DNA from: Sternotherus odoratus
Taxonomy: Eukaryota; Chordata; Testudines; Kinosternidae
Reading direction: 5' to 3'
NCBI GenBank assembly: GCA_032164245.1
Contig: JAVMKO010000004.1
Coordinates: forward strand, 37,425,626-37,489,625
DNA length: 64,000 nt
Shown here: in pieces, positions 21,309-34,900 of the stretch
Position numbering within the stretch: the first letter of the stretch is position 1
How the letters are laid out: every line of letters begins with the position of its first letter
The notes under the pieces: generated by a model
Seen by the model: the letters and a program-made list of their open reading frames with translations, nothing else
What the model was told of the DNA's origin: nothing
Databases searched by the model: none
Translations under genes and position numbers: made by a program

Positions 21309-21570
21309 GTACAATTCACCCTTGCTATAACGCCTTTCACCATAATGAACTTTGGGCTGGGCTATTATAACAAACCCGGTACCTGGATCCCACCTCAAGC
21401 CCAGATGCTGCAATGGGAGTTCACAGCTCCTCCAGACCTGGGGGGAGCTGGCAGCCCTGGAGCTGAAGGACCTGTTGTCCTCCCCACAGGTCTCTTGCTG
21501 TAACAAACTTCTGGCTATAATGAAAAAAGCGCTTGGATCCTGAAGGGTTCATTGTAGCGAGGATGTACTG
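21309..21570 (+). mobile_element. Tigger/pogo-type MITE
   Basis: The left end GTACAATTCACCCTTGCTATA and right end AGCGAGGATGTACTGTA form a diverged TIR related to CAGTACATCCTCGCTATAACG, with TA at both borders. The internal CCATAATGAACTTTGGGCTG and GGCTATAATGAAAAAAGCGC support internal pairing of the arms. Confidence 0.6.
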
Positions 21571-21794
21571 TATGTGGTTATTTTATTAAAGATTTTATCA
21601 TTATGCATGTGCACAAGTGGTCAAATTAAGATTGCATGGGTAACCTTAATTCTGGCATTTCCCAACTTTTTGCAGCCATAACATTATTTAAATAATAATT
21701 CTTTTAAAAAAATATAATAATCTATAAATCATAGTAGGCCTGTACCTCCTTTGTTGTCCCTTGTGGATCATTTTACTCTCTACCATATATGTTC

Positions 21795-22200
21795 TTGCTT
21801 GAACATGGGATATATATATCACATGGTGACCTGGCAACCAAGGGTTTAATGCAGGTACTGCTAGTCAATGGTGATTGGCAGCCTCACAGCAGCTGGGAAA
21901 ATAAAAGAGCTGGGAAGTAGAGAGGTGGCATGGATGCCAGGGGAGGAAGCAATCTGGAGAAGGAAACTCGTTCCAGCAAGGTGCTGAGAAGCTGTGCAGA
22001 GACAGCACCCGGACAAGGGATGACTGAATCTACGGGCTGGAAATGCGTATAGAAATGATGTGAGGTAGGAAGGAGTTCAGGGCACAGCAGGCAGAATTGT
22101 TGAGGCTTGATTTTTTCTGTCTGGTTTTAGGGTTCTGAGCTGGAACCCAGTGGAGTGGGCAGATCTAGGTTCTCTGAGAGACTAGAGAATGGAAAGAATT
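21795..22200 (+). repeat. LTR-like or other interspersed repeat, unclassified
   Basis: Contains AGCTGGGAAAATAAAAGAGC (with an AATAAA-like signal) followed by a purine-rich stretch with GGAGGAAGCAATCTGGAGAA and GAAGCTGTGCAGAGACAGCA. The texture resembles the R/U5 part of a sauropsid LTR. No second LTR, primer-binding site or TSD was found. Confidence 0.35.
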
Positions 22201-22750
22201 TCCAGACCCTTGAGCACTTGGATCAGCTGACCATGCCAAGTATAAGGGGAAAACCTACATATCCCAGTGGGACTGAGGCTAACAACCTTCATAGCCCAGT
22301 ATGGGGCTAACACAGAGACGCAGGCAAGAGAAGCTGACGACTGCCCTGTCAAATTGAGTGACCTCTGGTGCAATGCTCTTTCTGGCCAAAGGGAGTGCTG
22401 TTGCATTGGCACATCAGCTCAGACAGCCAAATAATGCATAATATTTCAAAAGAGAGATCATTGTTCAACCTAGTATCATCATATTTTTATGCCTTTTTAA
22501 TGCATCCAATCATCTTATTTGACTTTTTAATTGCTACTATATCCTGGGCAGACATGACGACTCTTCAGTTTTTTTCCTCCTTAAAGGATCCAATTAATTC
22601 AGAATCCATCAAAATAAATGGTAACTTTATGGTAACTTTATACTGCTTTTGCTAATAAGACATTAAGGCACAGTCCCCAGTATCACAGGATGGTACCCAG
22701 CATTTATTCCTTTTACATTATTTCTCTTTTTCATCTTTTGTAATCTGCAG

Positions 22751-22931
22751 TTGGAATACAAGATTACAAATACCTGGGACAGCATACAGGTGTTGCATGA
22801 GCCAGTGATCATCAGATTTAAGGCAGGTGACCAAGGATTAATAATGGAAGTGAATTCCCTATTCTTTGCTGACCCTCCTGCCCCATCTGGTGAGCCAGGA
22901 AAACCTTTTGATGGACTCTGGGATTACGAAG
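22751..22931 (+). CDS. C4orf33: C4orf33-like copy 2, first conserved coding exon
   Basis: A 181-bp exon after a long pyrimidine tract ending CTGCAG, and before donor GTGAGA (22932). It reads [24 protein letters not shown] plus one base. The first codon is TTG where the remembered mammalian sequence has Met, so an upstream exon should supply the start. Confidence 0.87.
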
Positions 22932-25900
22932 GTGAGAAATATGTATATACACACATTCGGTTATGGAGATAGATTTCAGAATATGGAAAAGCACTAACAC
23001 CTATGTAGTAATAGCTGCTTGTGACTGCACACAGCCTGAAATAGCTCTGAGAGAATTTCTCCCATTAAGTCAAAGTAGTGTTGACGCTAATGGTAATTTA
23101 AATGTCAACATTCTTATTAGCTCACCGGTGATCAAATCATGCAAGAAAGGAGAGGGATGATAATATTATGAAATTCTGCAAAATTTAATGTGTCTTATTT
23201 TGTTGTCTCAAGTGAAAAAATTTACCTTGAGTGGTGCTTAAAGAGTATTTATACCTTCCTACTCCTCCCCTGCTCCCAGGATATGACCCCCTCACAAGTA
23301 CAATTTTCAAAGAAATGTATTGGATAAATTTAGACCTCTGGAAGCTTGTTCCATAGTTGAATCTGTTCAGCTGAGAATCCTTTGTCCCCAGCTCTCACTT
23401 ATTTTGTCTTTGTGATCTGCATTGTGCTGGGCAGTTTGGGGGACCCTGAAAAATCGATATATATAAAAGTCAAATGGTGTATGCATCTATGCATGTATGT
23501 ACGTGCGCTTACTCCTTCCACACCGTTTGAAATTTGACTTGAAATTTGGTACAGTTAGAGGTCTTAGGGTCCTAATCAGGGTAAGAGTCAAAAAATTTTC
23601 AAATCTCACCTCTGACGCCCCCCAGGGGTGAAATTATTTAAAGGCCAATCACATCAGCTGGGCAGCTGTTGTTCTCTGTGACATAGTTATGATGTCATAA
23701 TACCCCCTCCAACGGACCCCGCACTCGGTCAGCTCTCTGCCCCTCCTCCAACGGACCCCGCACTTGCTCAGCTCTCTGCTCCCTCCCCCCTCCAACGGAC
23801 CGCGCACTCGATAAGCTCTCTGCCCCTCCCCACCTCCGACGGACCCGAGTTGGGTTTGGTCAGAGGATAAGTGAGGTGGGGTATCAGGTTTGGTCAGGGG
23901 GTGAGGTGGGGGTGTCGGGTTTGGTTGGGGGGTAAGTGAGCCGGGGGTGTTGGGTTTGGTCTGGGGGTGGGTGGGAAGGTGTCGGGGTGGGTGAGGGGTG
24001 AGGTGTGGGTGTTGGGGTTGGTCAGGGGGTGTTGGGTTTGTTTGGGGGGGGTGAGGAGGGGGGTCGGGGTTGGTCGAGGGGTAAGTGAGGTGTGAGTGTC
24101 GGGTTTGTTTGTGGTGGTAGGTAGGGGTGTCGGGTTTGGTTGGGGGGAAAGTGAGGTGGGTGTGTCAGGTTTGGTCTATGGGGGTGAGGTGTGGGTGTTG
24201 GTCAGGGGGTGTTGGGGTTGGTAGGGGGGAGACATGGGGGTGTTAGGTTTGGGGGTGGGAAATGTGAGTCGGGGTTGGTCAAGGGGTAAGTGAGGTGGGG
24301 GTGTCGGGTTTGGTCGGGGGGGTGAGGTGGGGGTGTCAGGTTTGCTCTCTGCCCCCTCCAACGGACCCCGCACTCGCTCAGCTCTCTGCCCCCTCCCCAC
24401 CTCCGACTGACCCGAGCAACGCCGGGTATTTTTGCTAGTTATAAATAAAAATGGGAGTCCTCGGGTTGCTAAAGTTTGAGAACTGCTGTTATATAGCATT
24501 TTGCCTTCCCATTGAGCACCCCTTCAGTTTTGCATGGGTTCAGCTTACGCAGCTGCTCTTATTCCAAGAGTTGATTTCTTGTAGGTGTTCTACATTTTAA
24601 TAGTGGTCTTGGCTGCATCAGTTGAGGATGAGGTATATTATTGAATGTCATCAGCATGCTGTTGACAGCAGAATCCATGGCCTCTCGTTATCTCTCAGGT
24701 ATTAAAAAGAAGCAGGGATATTATGGATCTCTGTAGGAGGTCACAGATGAGACCCTTCAGAGAAGGGGACCATCACCATACTCTGAGCTCTTCTGGAAAG
24801 GTATTATTGGAACCATTGTAGTGCTGGGCTCTCTCTCTGTCTCACTGTCTCTCTGTCTGTCATGTAGGACAGACAGAGTATGCAGTACTTTGTGGTTTGT
24901 CAAAAGCTGCAGAGAGGCACAGCAGTACTAGCCTAGTAATCTTGCCTATGATCCTGGCCATAAAATTGCCATCTCTTAGTGTCACAACATAGTGTCTATG
25001 TTCTGTGCCATTGTCTGAAACTTGCTTGTGAGTCATCCAAGGTGTTGGCTTATGTAGCATTGTTGGAGCTTGTTTACTATTTTATTTACAGTTATTTTGC
25101 TAGGAATGGGAGGTCAATACTCCTAGTCAATACTTTGCATTCCACTTACAGGGGCATATTCTGGATTCATATATAGTTATTTTTCTTTTCCCATGTACAA
25201 ACTTTCTTAATTCTTGGAATTGTTTGGTTTTGGTTCTTTTACAGTTGTTGAATCCTTTTTTCTGAATAGTGAGACTAAAGACTATCTTGAAGTGGAACTT
25301 TGCCCGTAAGTTTTGATTTGTAATACTGATGATGCATTATTGATGTTTCTCCTCTAAATCTTTGTACTTTGTAACCTTTATGTTCAGAGGCATTGCTGAT
25401 GTATATATTATTGTACGTTGCATACTGTACAATGTTAGTTAGGATGTTAGTTTCAGGCATTAACTATTTTTTAATGAAACAGTTTATATGTGGGTGAACT
25501 TATGACAGGGAGAGCTGGAGGCCTGAGTGTGAGTGAGGGGAATATGGAGGTGCTGCACTTGGAAAGGAACAGTCAGTAGCTGGATGAACATAAGATGATG
25601 AGTCAGGCCTGGTGCTGCAGTCAGGGCTGGTGGGATGTGTAGGGAAAGCTAGCTTGAGCAGTTAAAACTTTATTGCCGTTTTACACCATCCTTAACAACT
25701 CTGTCCTGGCTCCTACACATATCTTACTGTGCATATCCTGTGGACCTCCACAACATTCTAGGTTGTAATTTGTTTGCAACCTTGGATCTTGTAAATGGAC
25801 TCCCCAGCTGCACTCCCAACCTCACCTCAGCTCTTAGTAATACAGATCAAGAACAGAGAAAACTTTACACAGTGGGCAGTTTGGCCATAGTAAGAATAAA

Positions 25901-28900
25901 CCTGGAAGGATTTCCCTCCCCATGGCCACTGTTTTATGCTGCAGAGGATTCCAGCAGCTTTTTGCCTTAAATTAGGCATACAAAAATGCTAATTACGCAG
26001 GAAAAACTCCAATCCATAGGTAATGAGAAATTATTGAAAAGGAAATGCAGTGATATAAAAAGGAGTTTAAATATCTTAATGTTTTCCAGAGTTTGGTACT
26101 AAAGCTGGTCAGGAACTTTTGACAATTTTTTTGATTAGCATGCCAATTCATTGACACAAAAACTTTTTTCAGATTTATTGGGTATGATGAGAGTTTCTCA
26201 GGTCCAGGATGGGGCGAAAGAGAGACAGATTTCAAAACAGCCCCATTGTCCTCTCAGCAAAAAATAAATCTTGGTTTTGCTCTGCATCAGAATGGAACCA
26301 AATGTCAAAACCTCAACATTTTTCATAAAATGAAATTATTGTTTTCTGGCCAGTTCTTGTGACACCTTTTTAATCAAATTTTTTTTGTCCATGGCCCCAG
26401 AGATCTTTGGATTCTCTTCTCCCTAACCCATAAACCCGAGAGACTAACAACTCAGAATGTTGGTTCATCCATGAAAGCTCTTGGCTTGTCACTCAAAGAT
26501 TATCTTTATTAATTAGAAAAATCGTCTTCCCCATTTACACTTAATGGAACATATCCTATATTCCTTCCCATGTATGGAAAACTGCTTCTGAGTCACAGCA
26601 ACTGCGTAATCACTTATTTTTTAAATTTAAAAAATGTGAAAATTCATATAAACTGTTAAATGTTAAACTGCTCTTGAAATTAGGCATTTATATACACTAC
26701 TTAATGATGGGTTTATTTAGAACTCGTACTGCTTCTGGCTTAGCAGCCAGCTGTAGTCTGACTAATTAATTCTGGCCATAAATGTGGAGTGGTTTATTAA
26801 AAAATATTCAGGGATTACGTGCAATATTTAATAGTTTGTTACTAGAAAAAATAATGGTAGTCATCTCGTACTACCTGTTTCTTGCGGGATACTGATTATG
26901 GCTGTGACGTATTTTAGCACATGCCATATTACAAATTAAAATAATGAATAGGGAATGAACAGATTACCGCATTAGAAATCAGGCAAGAGACTCAGATGTT
27001 ATCAGCAACAAGAGTAAGTCAAAGACCATGCATTCCTATGTGTTTGTGGGGTTTGGGGATTTTTTTTTTTTCAGGTTCAGTTGATCAAAAATCTTATATT
27101 AAAAATTTTAATTGTTCTAAGACATTATATAGATTTAAACCACAAGAGACACTGGCATTAATCTTTCTTAAAAACACATAATGTAGGATAAAAACCAGGG
27201 GAATGAAATGGTGAAAGCCAAGAATGTTAATGTGGGGTGGGTTAACCCAACTGTTGCTGTCTCTTCTTTTTTTCAAAAGTGACCATTCTTGAGTTGCATG
27301 CACATTTAAACTGTCTTGGGCATACATTTTTCAATTCATGACTATAAGATGATCACTCATAATGAGCAGTATCTTACTAAACAAATATTTCCCTTGGACT
27401 CAGTGGGGCTATTGGTAGCACTACGCAGTGTAAGTAAGAGTATGAGAATTTGGACGTTAATGAAAACAGTCTGCTCTAGATGTCCCGTTCACAAATTTCA
27501 AGTTCCCCATCTAACTTAATTAATTCAAAACTCTATTGTTATTTCCAGAGTGCCCAGATAGAAATATGCTTTGTATGTTATTTTGCTTATTTTAATAATG
27601 TATATATTTTTAAAAATCACATAAAATCTTCAATCCTAATTCTGAAAATTTTGAGTCTTATTCTGTGAATTGCTGAGTACCTTCTGCAGGTTGCCAAGCA
27701 CCCTCAAATTTCATGGGATTATCTTGGGTAAATTGACAGTGCTCAATGTCTCACAGGTTCAGGGCCCATTATTGTAAATGAAATACTGCAAATATTATAT
27801 CACATCCATAGAAGGAAGCACAGCATTTTAAAAAGCATACAATATGCTGCAAGTTGTCACTACATCTGGATCAAGCTGTATTATTAACTGTGGGTCTCAA
27901 AGCAACTAACTAGAACACATTAATTAAAATATATACAATTATTGAAAGATCAAGCAATCATATATTCTTCATGTTTACGGAGAAGAGGGAATTTGTTTAA
28001 TGAGTTTGTAAACAGAGGTTTGAGTAAATGGAAGTTATTTAAAACTGACATAAATGATAAAGATATATCTTTCTTTATGTGAAATAAGATGTTACATTGA
28101 TTGTGGGCTGGTAGTTTGCTGAAATCTTACAATCTTTGGGACATTTGTTTATAGAATTCAACACACGTTATGTACAATGTGAGGAACATTATTAAAATGA
28201 ATCCAAGCAGCTGGTCTTTAAATTGATTTTCCTATGTAGTAATTAACTTCTGATGTAGCAAAAAAGTTAGATGATGAAGTTTTGATTTATTCTCTGTGTC
28301 TAGACATAACTTAAATTTGGGTACCATTTTAATTTGAACTGATCACTGTTGTAATCTATTCTAATGGGGATAAAATAGACCACTGCCTTCAAAGTGTGTG
28401 AATACATATGCTTGTCACTTCCATTACCAGTGGGAATTAGGAGAGATCAGCCAACTTGACTGAAGTCTTCAGGGAACAAGCTTCTGACTAGTTGAAGATG
28501 AGATTAGATGTTAAATTAATTTTTTCAATATTTTACAAGGGAGGCCTTGGAGCTAGTTATGTTTTGAGGTTATAATTGAAATTCTCTTATTTTCTCATGT
28601 TTATCTTGGGCTAGGCATGGACAACATCTTGTATTATTGCTCTCTGGAGGAAACTGTTTTGAAGTGAGTAATGTCCCACAGAAACATTTTACAATGAAAT
28701 GCAAACCAAAACCAGCTTGTTTTTTTAAAGTACTTGTTATAATGTTTTCCCTTGTACTCAGTGGCTTATAATAGCTCTTCAGAAAATAAGATTTATTCCA
28801 CCACTAATTTCACTGTTTTTCCACTTGGCAATATTCTTATTTTTGATCTTTGCGTCTGAAGGAGCATTTTTGCTCTGATTTCAGTGATGTCAGAAAAGTT

Positions 28901-31900
28901 CCAGGGACAGGAATTTTAGGGCATCTCTCCTCAAATCTCGCAGAAGGGACTCAGCACCTCTGCCACACAGCTCGTACATTTTTTTTAGTAAAAGTAAAAG
29001 CCCCGACTGTGGCCCCCACTGCAGGCCACAAGGCAGGAACATGTGACTCTGACTGTGGCGCCCACCATAGGACAGGAGAGCATGGCCCCAGCTGTAGCTT
29101 TGCTGTAAACGTTGGGGTGGGGGGTTATCTATGGAGCATAGTCCCAGCTCCAGCCCTGGCTTCAACTGAAGACAGCTGAAGCTGAAGTCACAGAGGTCCA
29201 GTAAAGTCATGGAATCCATGACTGCCATGACCTCTGTGACTAAATCATAGTGTTAATTATTAATGAATGTGTTTTGTGGACTACTGTTCACTCCCCACCT
29301 TTCCAGTTCATAATCTTTAAACTACAGCTGTTATGTACATAGCCAGTATCGTCAGACAAGTATCTGACGCATTTTTAGTTGTCTCCAATGCAATATAGTA
29401 TTTGGAAACAAGTAGGAGATCCAACAGCATGTGACCAGCCAGCTTTCCACAGACTACCAGTAAGTGTTCTGTAGCCTTCAGATGGAAACCTAAGGCATAG
29501 AACATAAAATATTGTGAACGAAATGCTCAAAACTAAGTGCCTTGGTTTTTCTTGCAGAAATAGGCTCGCATGGTTGAAGATAGTGAAGATTTACATAATT
29601 TACCTGTTTTCAACTGTGTGAAAAAGTGATGTCCAGATCATGACCCTAGCTGTGCACTCACCCAAGGGGACAAGTGGGCGTATGGAAACCCTTGATTCAC
29701 CTGTGCTTGCTGCTCATAGTGTGAAGGAGAGGGCAACTACCACCAAAATGCTATTCCTCTTCCTGTGCAGGAAAATTGGTTAGCAGGGTCTGGGAGTGGG
29801 AAGAGTCTTGATTCTGCCCCCTCAATGTGTTGGCCAGCACAGCTGAGATGGCACACAGAGGAAAGTGAACGGCTTCAGAAAAAGGGATGGTGCAGCTTCT
29901 CTGCTAGAGCAAGAAGAAGCAAGGAAAAGAACTGAAATATTCCTGGGCCAGATTATTAAGGACAGATTATAGAATTACCGTCTACCTCTGAATATTGATG
30001 GTTTTCCTTTAAATGTTTGCAGTGGAAAAATCTGCAAAGGTGATCCGAAAAGAAATGAGAAATTGAGTTTGTTCCCTTTTTTAAAAAAAAAAATCTTTGT
30101 AGTTTATAGAGGACCTAGAAGTATTGCTTTATTTTTAATATTTTAAAAGTTTAACTTTCTCTAGTGTTAAGAAAATAGGAAAGCAGGAGCTGCTATACTT
30201 GTTCTGACCAATAGTCCATCTAGTCTCGTATCCTGTCCATAACAGTGGCCTGTACCAAATGTTTGAGAAGAAGGGTATGTACTGCGCAGTATACAGATAT
30301 TGAGTAATCTGCTCTCCACAAAGGCCTCCTCTTAACCCCTAACAGTTCAAGATTGTCTTAAATCCCAACCCATGAAGTTTTATCTTTCTTCCAATATGCT
30401 TTGTTAGTGTTGACTATTATAACTGGATTTTCTTCTTATCTATATAAATGTCCAATCTCAGACTTTAAGGCCAGAAAGGATGATCATGATCATCTACTCT
30501 GACCTCTTGCTCATTGAAGACCACAGAACCTCGCCCACCCATTCCTTGAATAGACCAATAACCTCTGGCTGAATTATTGAAGTAATAAAATCATGATTTA
30601 AACACTTCAAGTTACAGAGAATCCGCCCTTTACACTAGTTTAATCTAGCAAGTGAGCCATGCTGCAGAGGTAGGTGAAACACCCCATGGATTTCTGCCAA
30701 TCTGACCTAGGGGGAAATTCCTTCTCAACCCCAAATAGGGAGATCATTTAGACCCTGAGCATGTGGGAAAGACCCACCAGCCAGACACCAGGGAAGAATT
30801 CTCTGTAGTAACTCAGAGCCCTCCCCATCTAGTGTTCTATCATCCTCCATTGGAGATATTTGCTGCTAGCAGTCACAGATCAGTTACATGCCATTGTAGG
30901 CAGCCTCATGGTACTATTCCCTCCATAAACTTATCAAGCTCAGTCTTGAAGCCAGTTAGGTTTTTGCCTCTACTTTTCTACTTGGAAGGCTTTTCCAGAA
31001 CCTCAGTCCTCTGATGGTTAGAAATTATCAGCTACTTTCAAGCCTAAACTTGTTGACGGTCATTTTGTTCACATCCACATTGGCATTTAACTTAAATAAC
31101 TCCTCTCCCTCCCTAATATTTATCCCTGTGATATATGTATAGAGATCAGTTATAGCTCATCTCAGCCTTCTTTTGGTTAGGATAAATAAGCCAAGCTCTT
31201 TGAGTCTCCTCTCATAAGATAGGTTTTCCATTCCTCTGATCATCCTAGGAGCTATTCTCTGCACTTATTCCAGTTTGAAGTCATCTTCCCTAAACATGGG
31301 AGATCAGAACTGCACACACTATTCCAAATGAGGTCTCAACAGTGCCTTGCATAACAGTACTAACACTTCCCTATCTTTACTGGAAATACCTTGCCTGATG
31401 CATCCTGGGACTGCATTAGCCCTTTTCACAGCCACATCACATTGGCAGCTAATAGTCATTCTGTGATCAACCAATACACCCTGATCTTTCCTCTACTCTG
31501 TCTGGTCCAACTGATAAATCCCCAGTTTATCACAACAATTCTTATTGTTAGTTCCTAAGTGCGTGACTATAAAATTTCATCTCTTTCTGTCTTCTTGATT
31601 TCAAAGAGGTGTTGTTGGTAAACTTGTGGAGTAATTCAAAGTGTATTAGGAGCTTCCTTAGCCATTAGATGAATTGACAGGTGTGCTGAATCTTTTTACA
31701 GAGACTTTTTTCCAAGTTGATATAGGGTGAATTAATGAATAGGAACAAAATACAAATGGTTTTTAACAACCTAAATAAAGACCTCTTCCCATCTCAGTTA
31801 ATCAGGTTTACTGAGATATCACAATAATGAGCCCACTACAAAGGAGAGATTAGACAAATGGATAAGATACATGCGCCAATGTCCGAATGCTATCAGTTTA

Positions 31901-34900
31901 CCAGAGCTTTCTCCCACCCTCAGCTTCTACTGAAGAAACAAACTCACAACCTTCCAGACTTTTAGTTTCTGTATGAAATATAAAGAAAATGATATAAAGC
32001 CATATTTTTCCATTGCAGATAATTTTTGGCATTTTGACTCATTATTTAGGTGCTTATATGGGAGCTGAGCACTCCTGAAAATCTGGCTCTCATAGACTAG
32101 TTCTGATTGGTTCATTTCAGAAAGGACCACTGTAACATTCTCAGACTTCCTTAAACTCAGGAAGTGCATATTGTATAGGGACCTAATGTTCATATTCTAC
32201 ATTATATTTTAATTTATTTTTTACTACTTTGTGGTAGATGAAAAAAATACAATAAAACAATTGTTTAAAATATGTTTAAAAAAGGAAAAATCCCTAAGGC
32301 TCTATTCTGAAAATGAAAACATTTAAGAAATGATTATAAAATATGTTTTCTCGCTGTACAGGATTTTTTACAATGAGAATAAAATAACTTTATTTCTCAA
32401 TATGAGTGCTAGGAAGAGGCAAAATGCTGTTCATTTTATCCCTGTTGCTCACTTTGCCAACTATTTCACTTTATGGGAGGGCTCTGTGTGAGGAATACTA
32501 ACTTCAAGATTAAATACAGGTCATTTGTTTTTTAAAATGATTTTAAAAAATAGATTGAGAATAATCATGGTAAAATAATTTCTGTAATATCTTTTAAAAA
32601 TTAATGGATTTCCACTTTTTTATTTTCTACTGACAGGTTTGCAAATTGCAATCGCTGCTTATTTTATCCTCTTCCCCTTCCGTTTTTTCCCCCTTGGTGG
32701 TAATCAGGGATCGTAAATTTCATTTTATCATTTGTGTTACTGCCTGTAACATAAATTATAGTAATAGAACAGTTTATTTGAGTAATATCCATATGCCTGC
32801 TAATCAGTTGTAAATTGATTCCATGGATGTAACTATCAAATTATTAATAAAAAAAATTCACCACTAGAGACATTATTACATTCAAATTTTGGTTGCCCTA
32901 TGTAAGTGACTGAGGCCATTTTAGACCTTTTATTTACTTTTATTAATATTGAAATACAGAGCAGTCCAATATCCCTTGAAATCCTTATATAGATTGCACA
33001 TATACTTTTAGTGTTGGCTCCTAGTGTCAGTTAACCGGACATTACACTTAAAGGTTTCTGTTGAGTTGAACAGGATTTCTGTCTTGCATGAAATCTTTGG
33101 CAGATGGATTTTGTAAGGTCCATACACTGAAGTAATGATGTTTGATTTAGTATGAGGCTCTGTACCTTTGTGAGAATTCATCAGAAAATGTTCACCTCCT
33201 GTATTGACAAAGGATTTTTAAGGTGAGTAAAGTGCAATTTTAAAAAGTGTTCTTGTAGTTAAAGTCCCAGTCCTGCTCTTGTTGAAATAAAAGGCAAAAC
33301 TCCCAGACCTTGCTCCTGAGGGATGAAATATTGCTAATATTTAAGCAGTTATGGCTGATAGGTTATTGACCAGCTGAGTGAGGGGCATTCAGTTAGCCCT
33401 TGTCTCCTGCAACTGGGGTTTCACTTCCAGGAAATGGCTAGCCCAGAGATTGCTGTTGTAAATAGGGACTCTGTCAACATAAAAATCTCACGTATGTTGT
33501 TACAGACCTGTTACAGGTATTGTAACACCTAAGATTACTATAACTGAGGCTAAGGAAACAGTGAGACTAGTTTTTTGTTTGTTTGTTTTTGTTTTGTTGG
33601 ATTGTTTATTTTGTACATATTTGACCTGTATAATCAGTTTCATTCTTTCCCCCATAGAGTCAGATAGTTCATCAGATCATCCAGTTTGGGTCTTTCACAG
33701 GGTAACAGGGGAGAGAGAAATTTCAAAACCAAGGGTATGAATTTTAAAACCATAAACACTGACTGTAGGACTCAGATGTTGTACGTGAAACTACATTTAA
33801 CTAATGTTCAATTTGATAGTGTTCCTTTATTTTAAACATTTAAAAACTTGAGAAGGGGGTGTGGGAAAATAAATTACTTTTTAATGTTTTGAAAAATTAA
33901 ACTGAACAGCATATTGCTATGCTTATAGTCTCCTGTTTACAATGCTGGTCTTTTCCCAGCACCGAGAAACAAATTACTTTTGATTTTAGGAACAAGTGGT
34001 GTTCTGTTTGTTTTAAGAGGAAAGACACTGGGTTTGAGATTCCTCTGATATACAATGGCATATATGAGAAGTACAGTAAAACCTCGATTTAACGGACTTC
34101 GGATGCAACGGACAAAATTTCTGATCCATATCAGACCACGACCCCTCCCGGTTGCCGCCCCGGTCCCAGCCGCTGGCGGGCTGGCTGCCGGCGCCCGGCT
34201 GCCGCCCCGGTCCCAGCCGCTGGCGGGCTGGCTGCCGGCTGCCGCCCCGATCCTGGCAGCGGGCAGTCTGGCTGCCGGCTCCCGGCTGCTGCCCGGGTCC
34301 TGGCAGCAGGCGGGCTGGTTGCCGGCTCCCGGCTGCCGCCCGCTCCCAGCAGCGGGCGGGCTGCGGAGCTGCCGCCCCGACCCTGTGGCGGGCAGGCTGC
34401 TGCTCCGACAGCTCGGGTTTTTTTTATTAAATAACGGACTTTTTGATTTAACGGACACCTCCCCGCCCGAATTAGTCCATTTAATGGAGGTTTTACTGTA
34501 ACTCAACTGAAGTCAAGGGAGTTACACAAGTGCAAGAGTAATCAGATTATGGCCTATTTATTCTTTCTCACGTCACTTCATCTTAAAGGACAAGATGAAC
34601 ACCCAAAGACGGAACATAATTCGACTTAATTCCCTGATTTGTAAAGACTAGTCCAATAATCAAAAGAATACTATTGCATTTTCTACCGTCCATTAGTTTG
34701 CAATATACAATGGCGTGTATAGAAATCTGGACTGCATAGTAGCAAACTTGAAACATATTTCTTTCTCAAATACCAGTGTCAGGTTGATTTAAAATGCACT
34801 ATAGTTATGGAATCATAGTTCAATTTCTGTGCAGTGCAGGCATACCAGGAAATGATGCAATGGAAATATGAAGAGTTATGATTATTTTTCAACACAGTTC

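Noticed and set aside
33937..34506. ORFs of 92-189 codons on both strands
   Set aside because: They coincide with the GC-rich tandem core of a Tigger-type MITE bounded by TIRs and TA; open frames on both strands come from the repeat.
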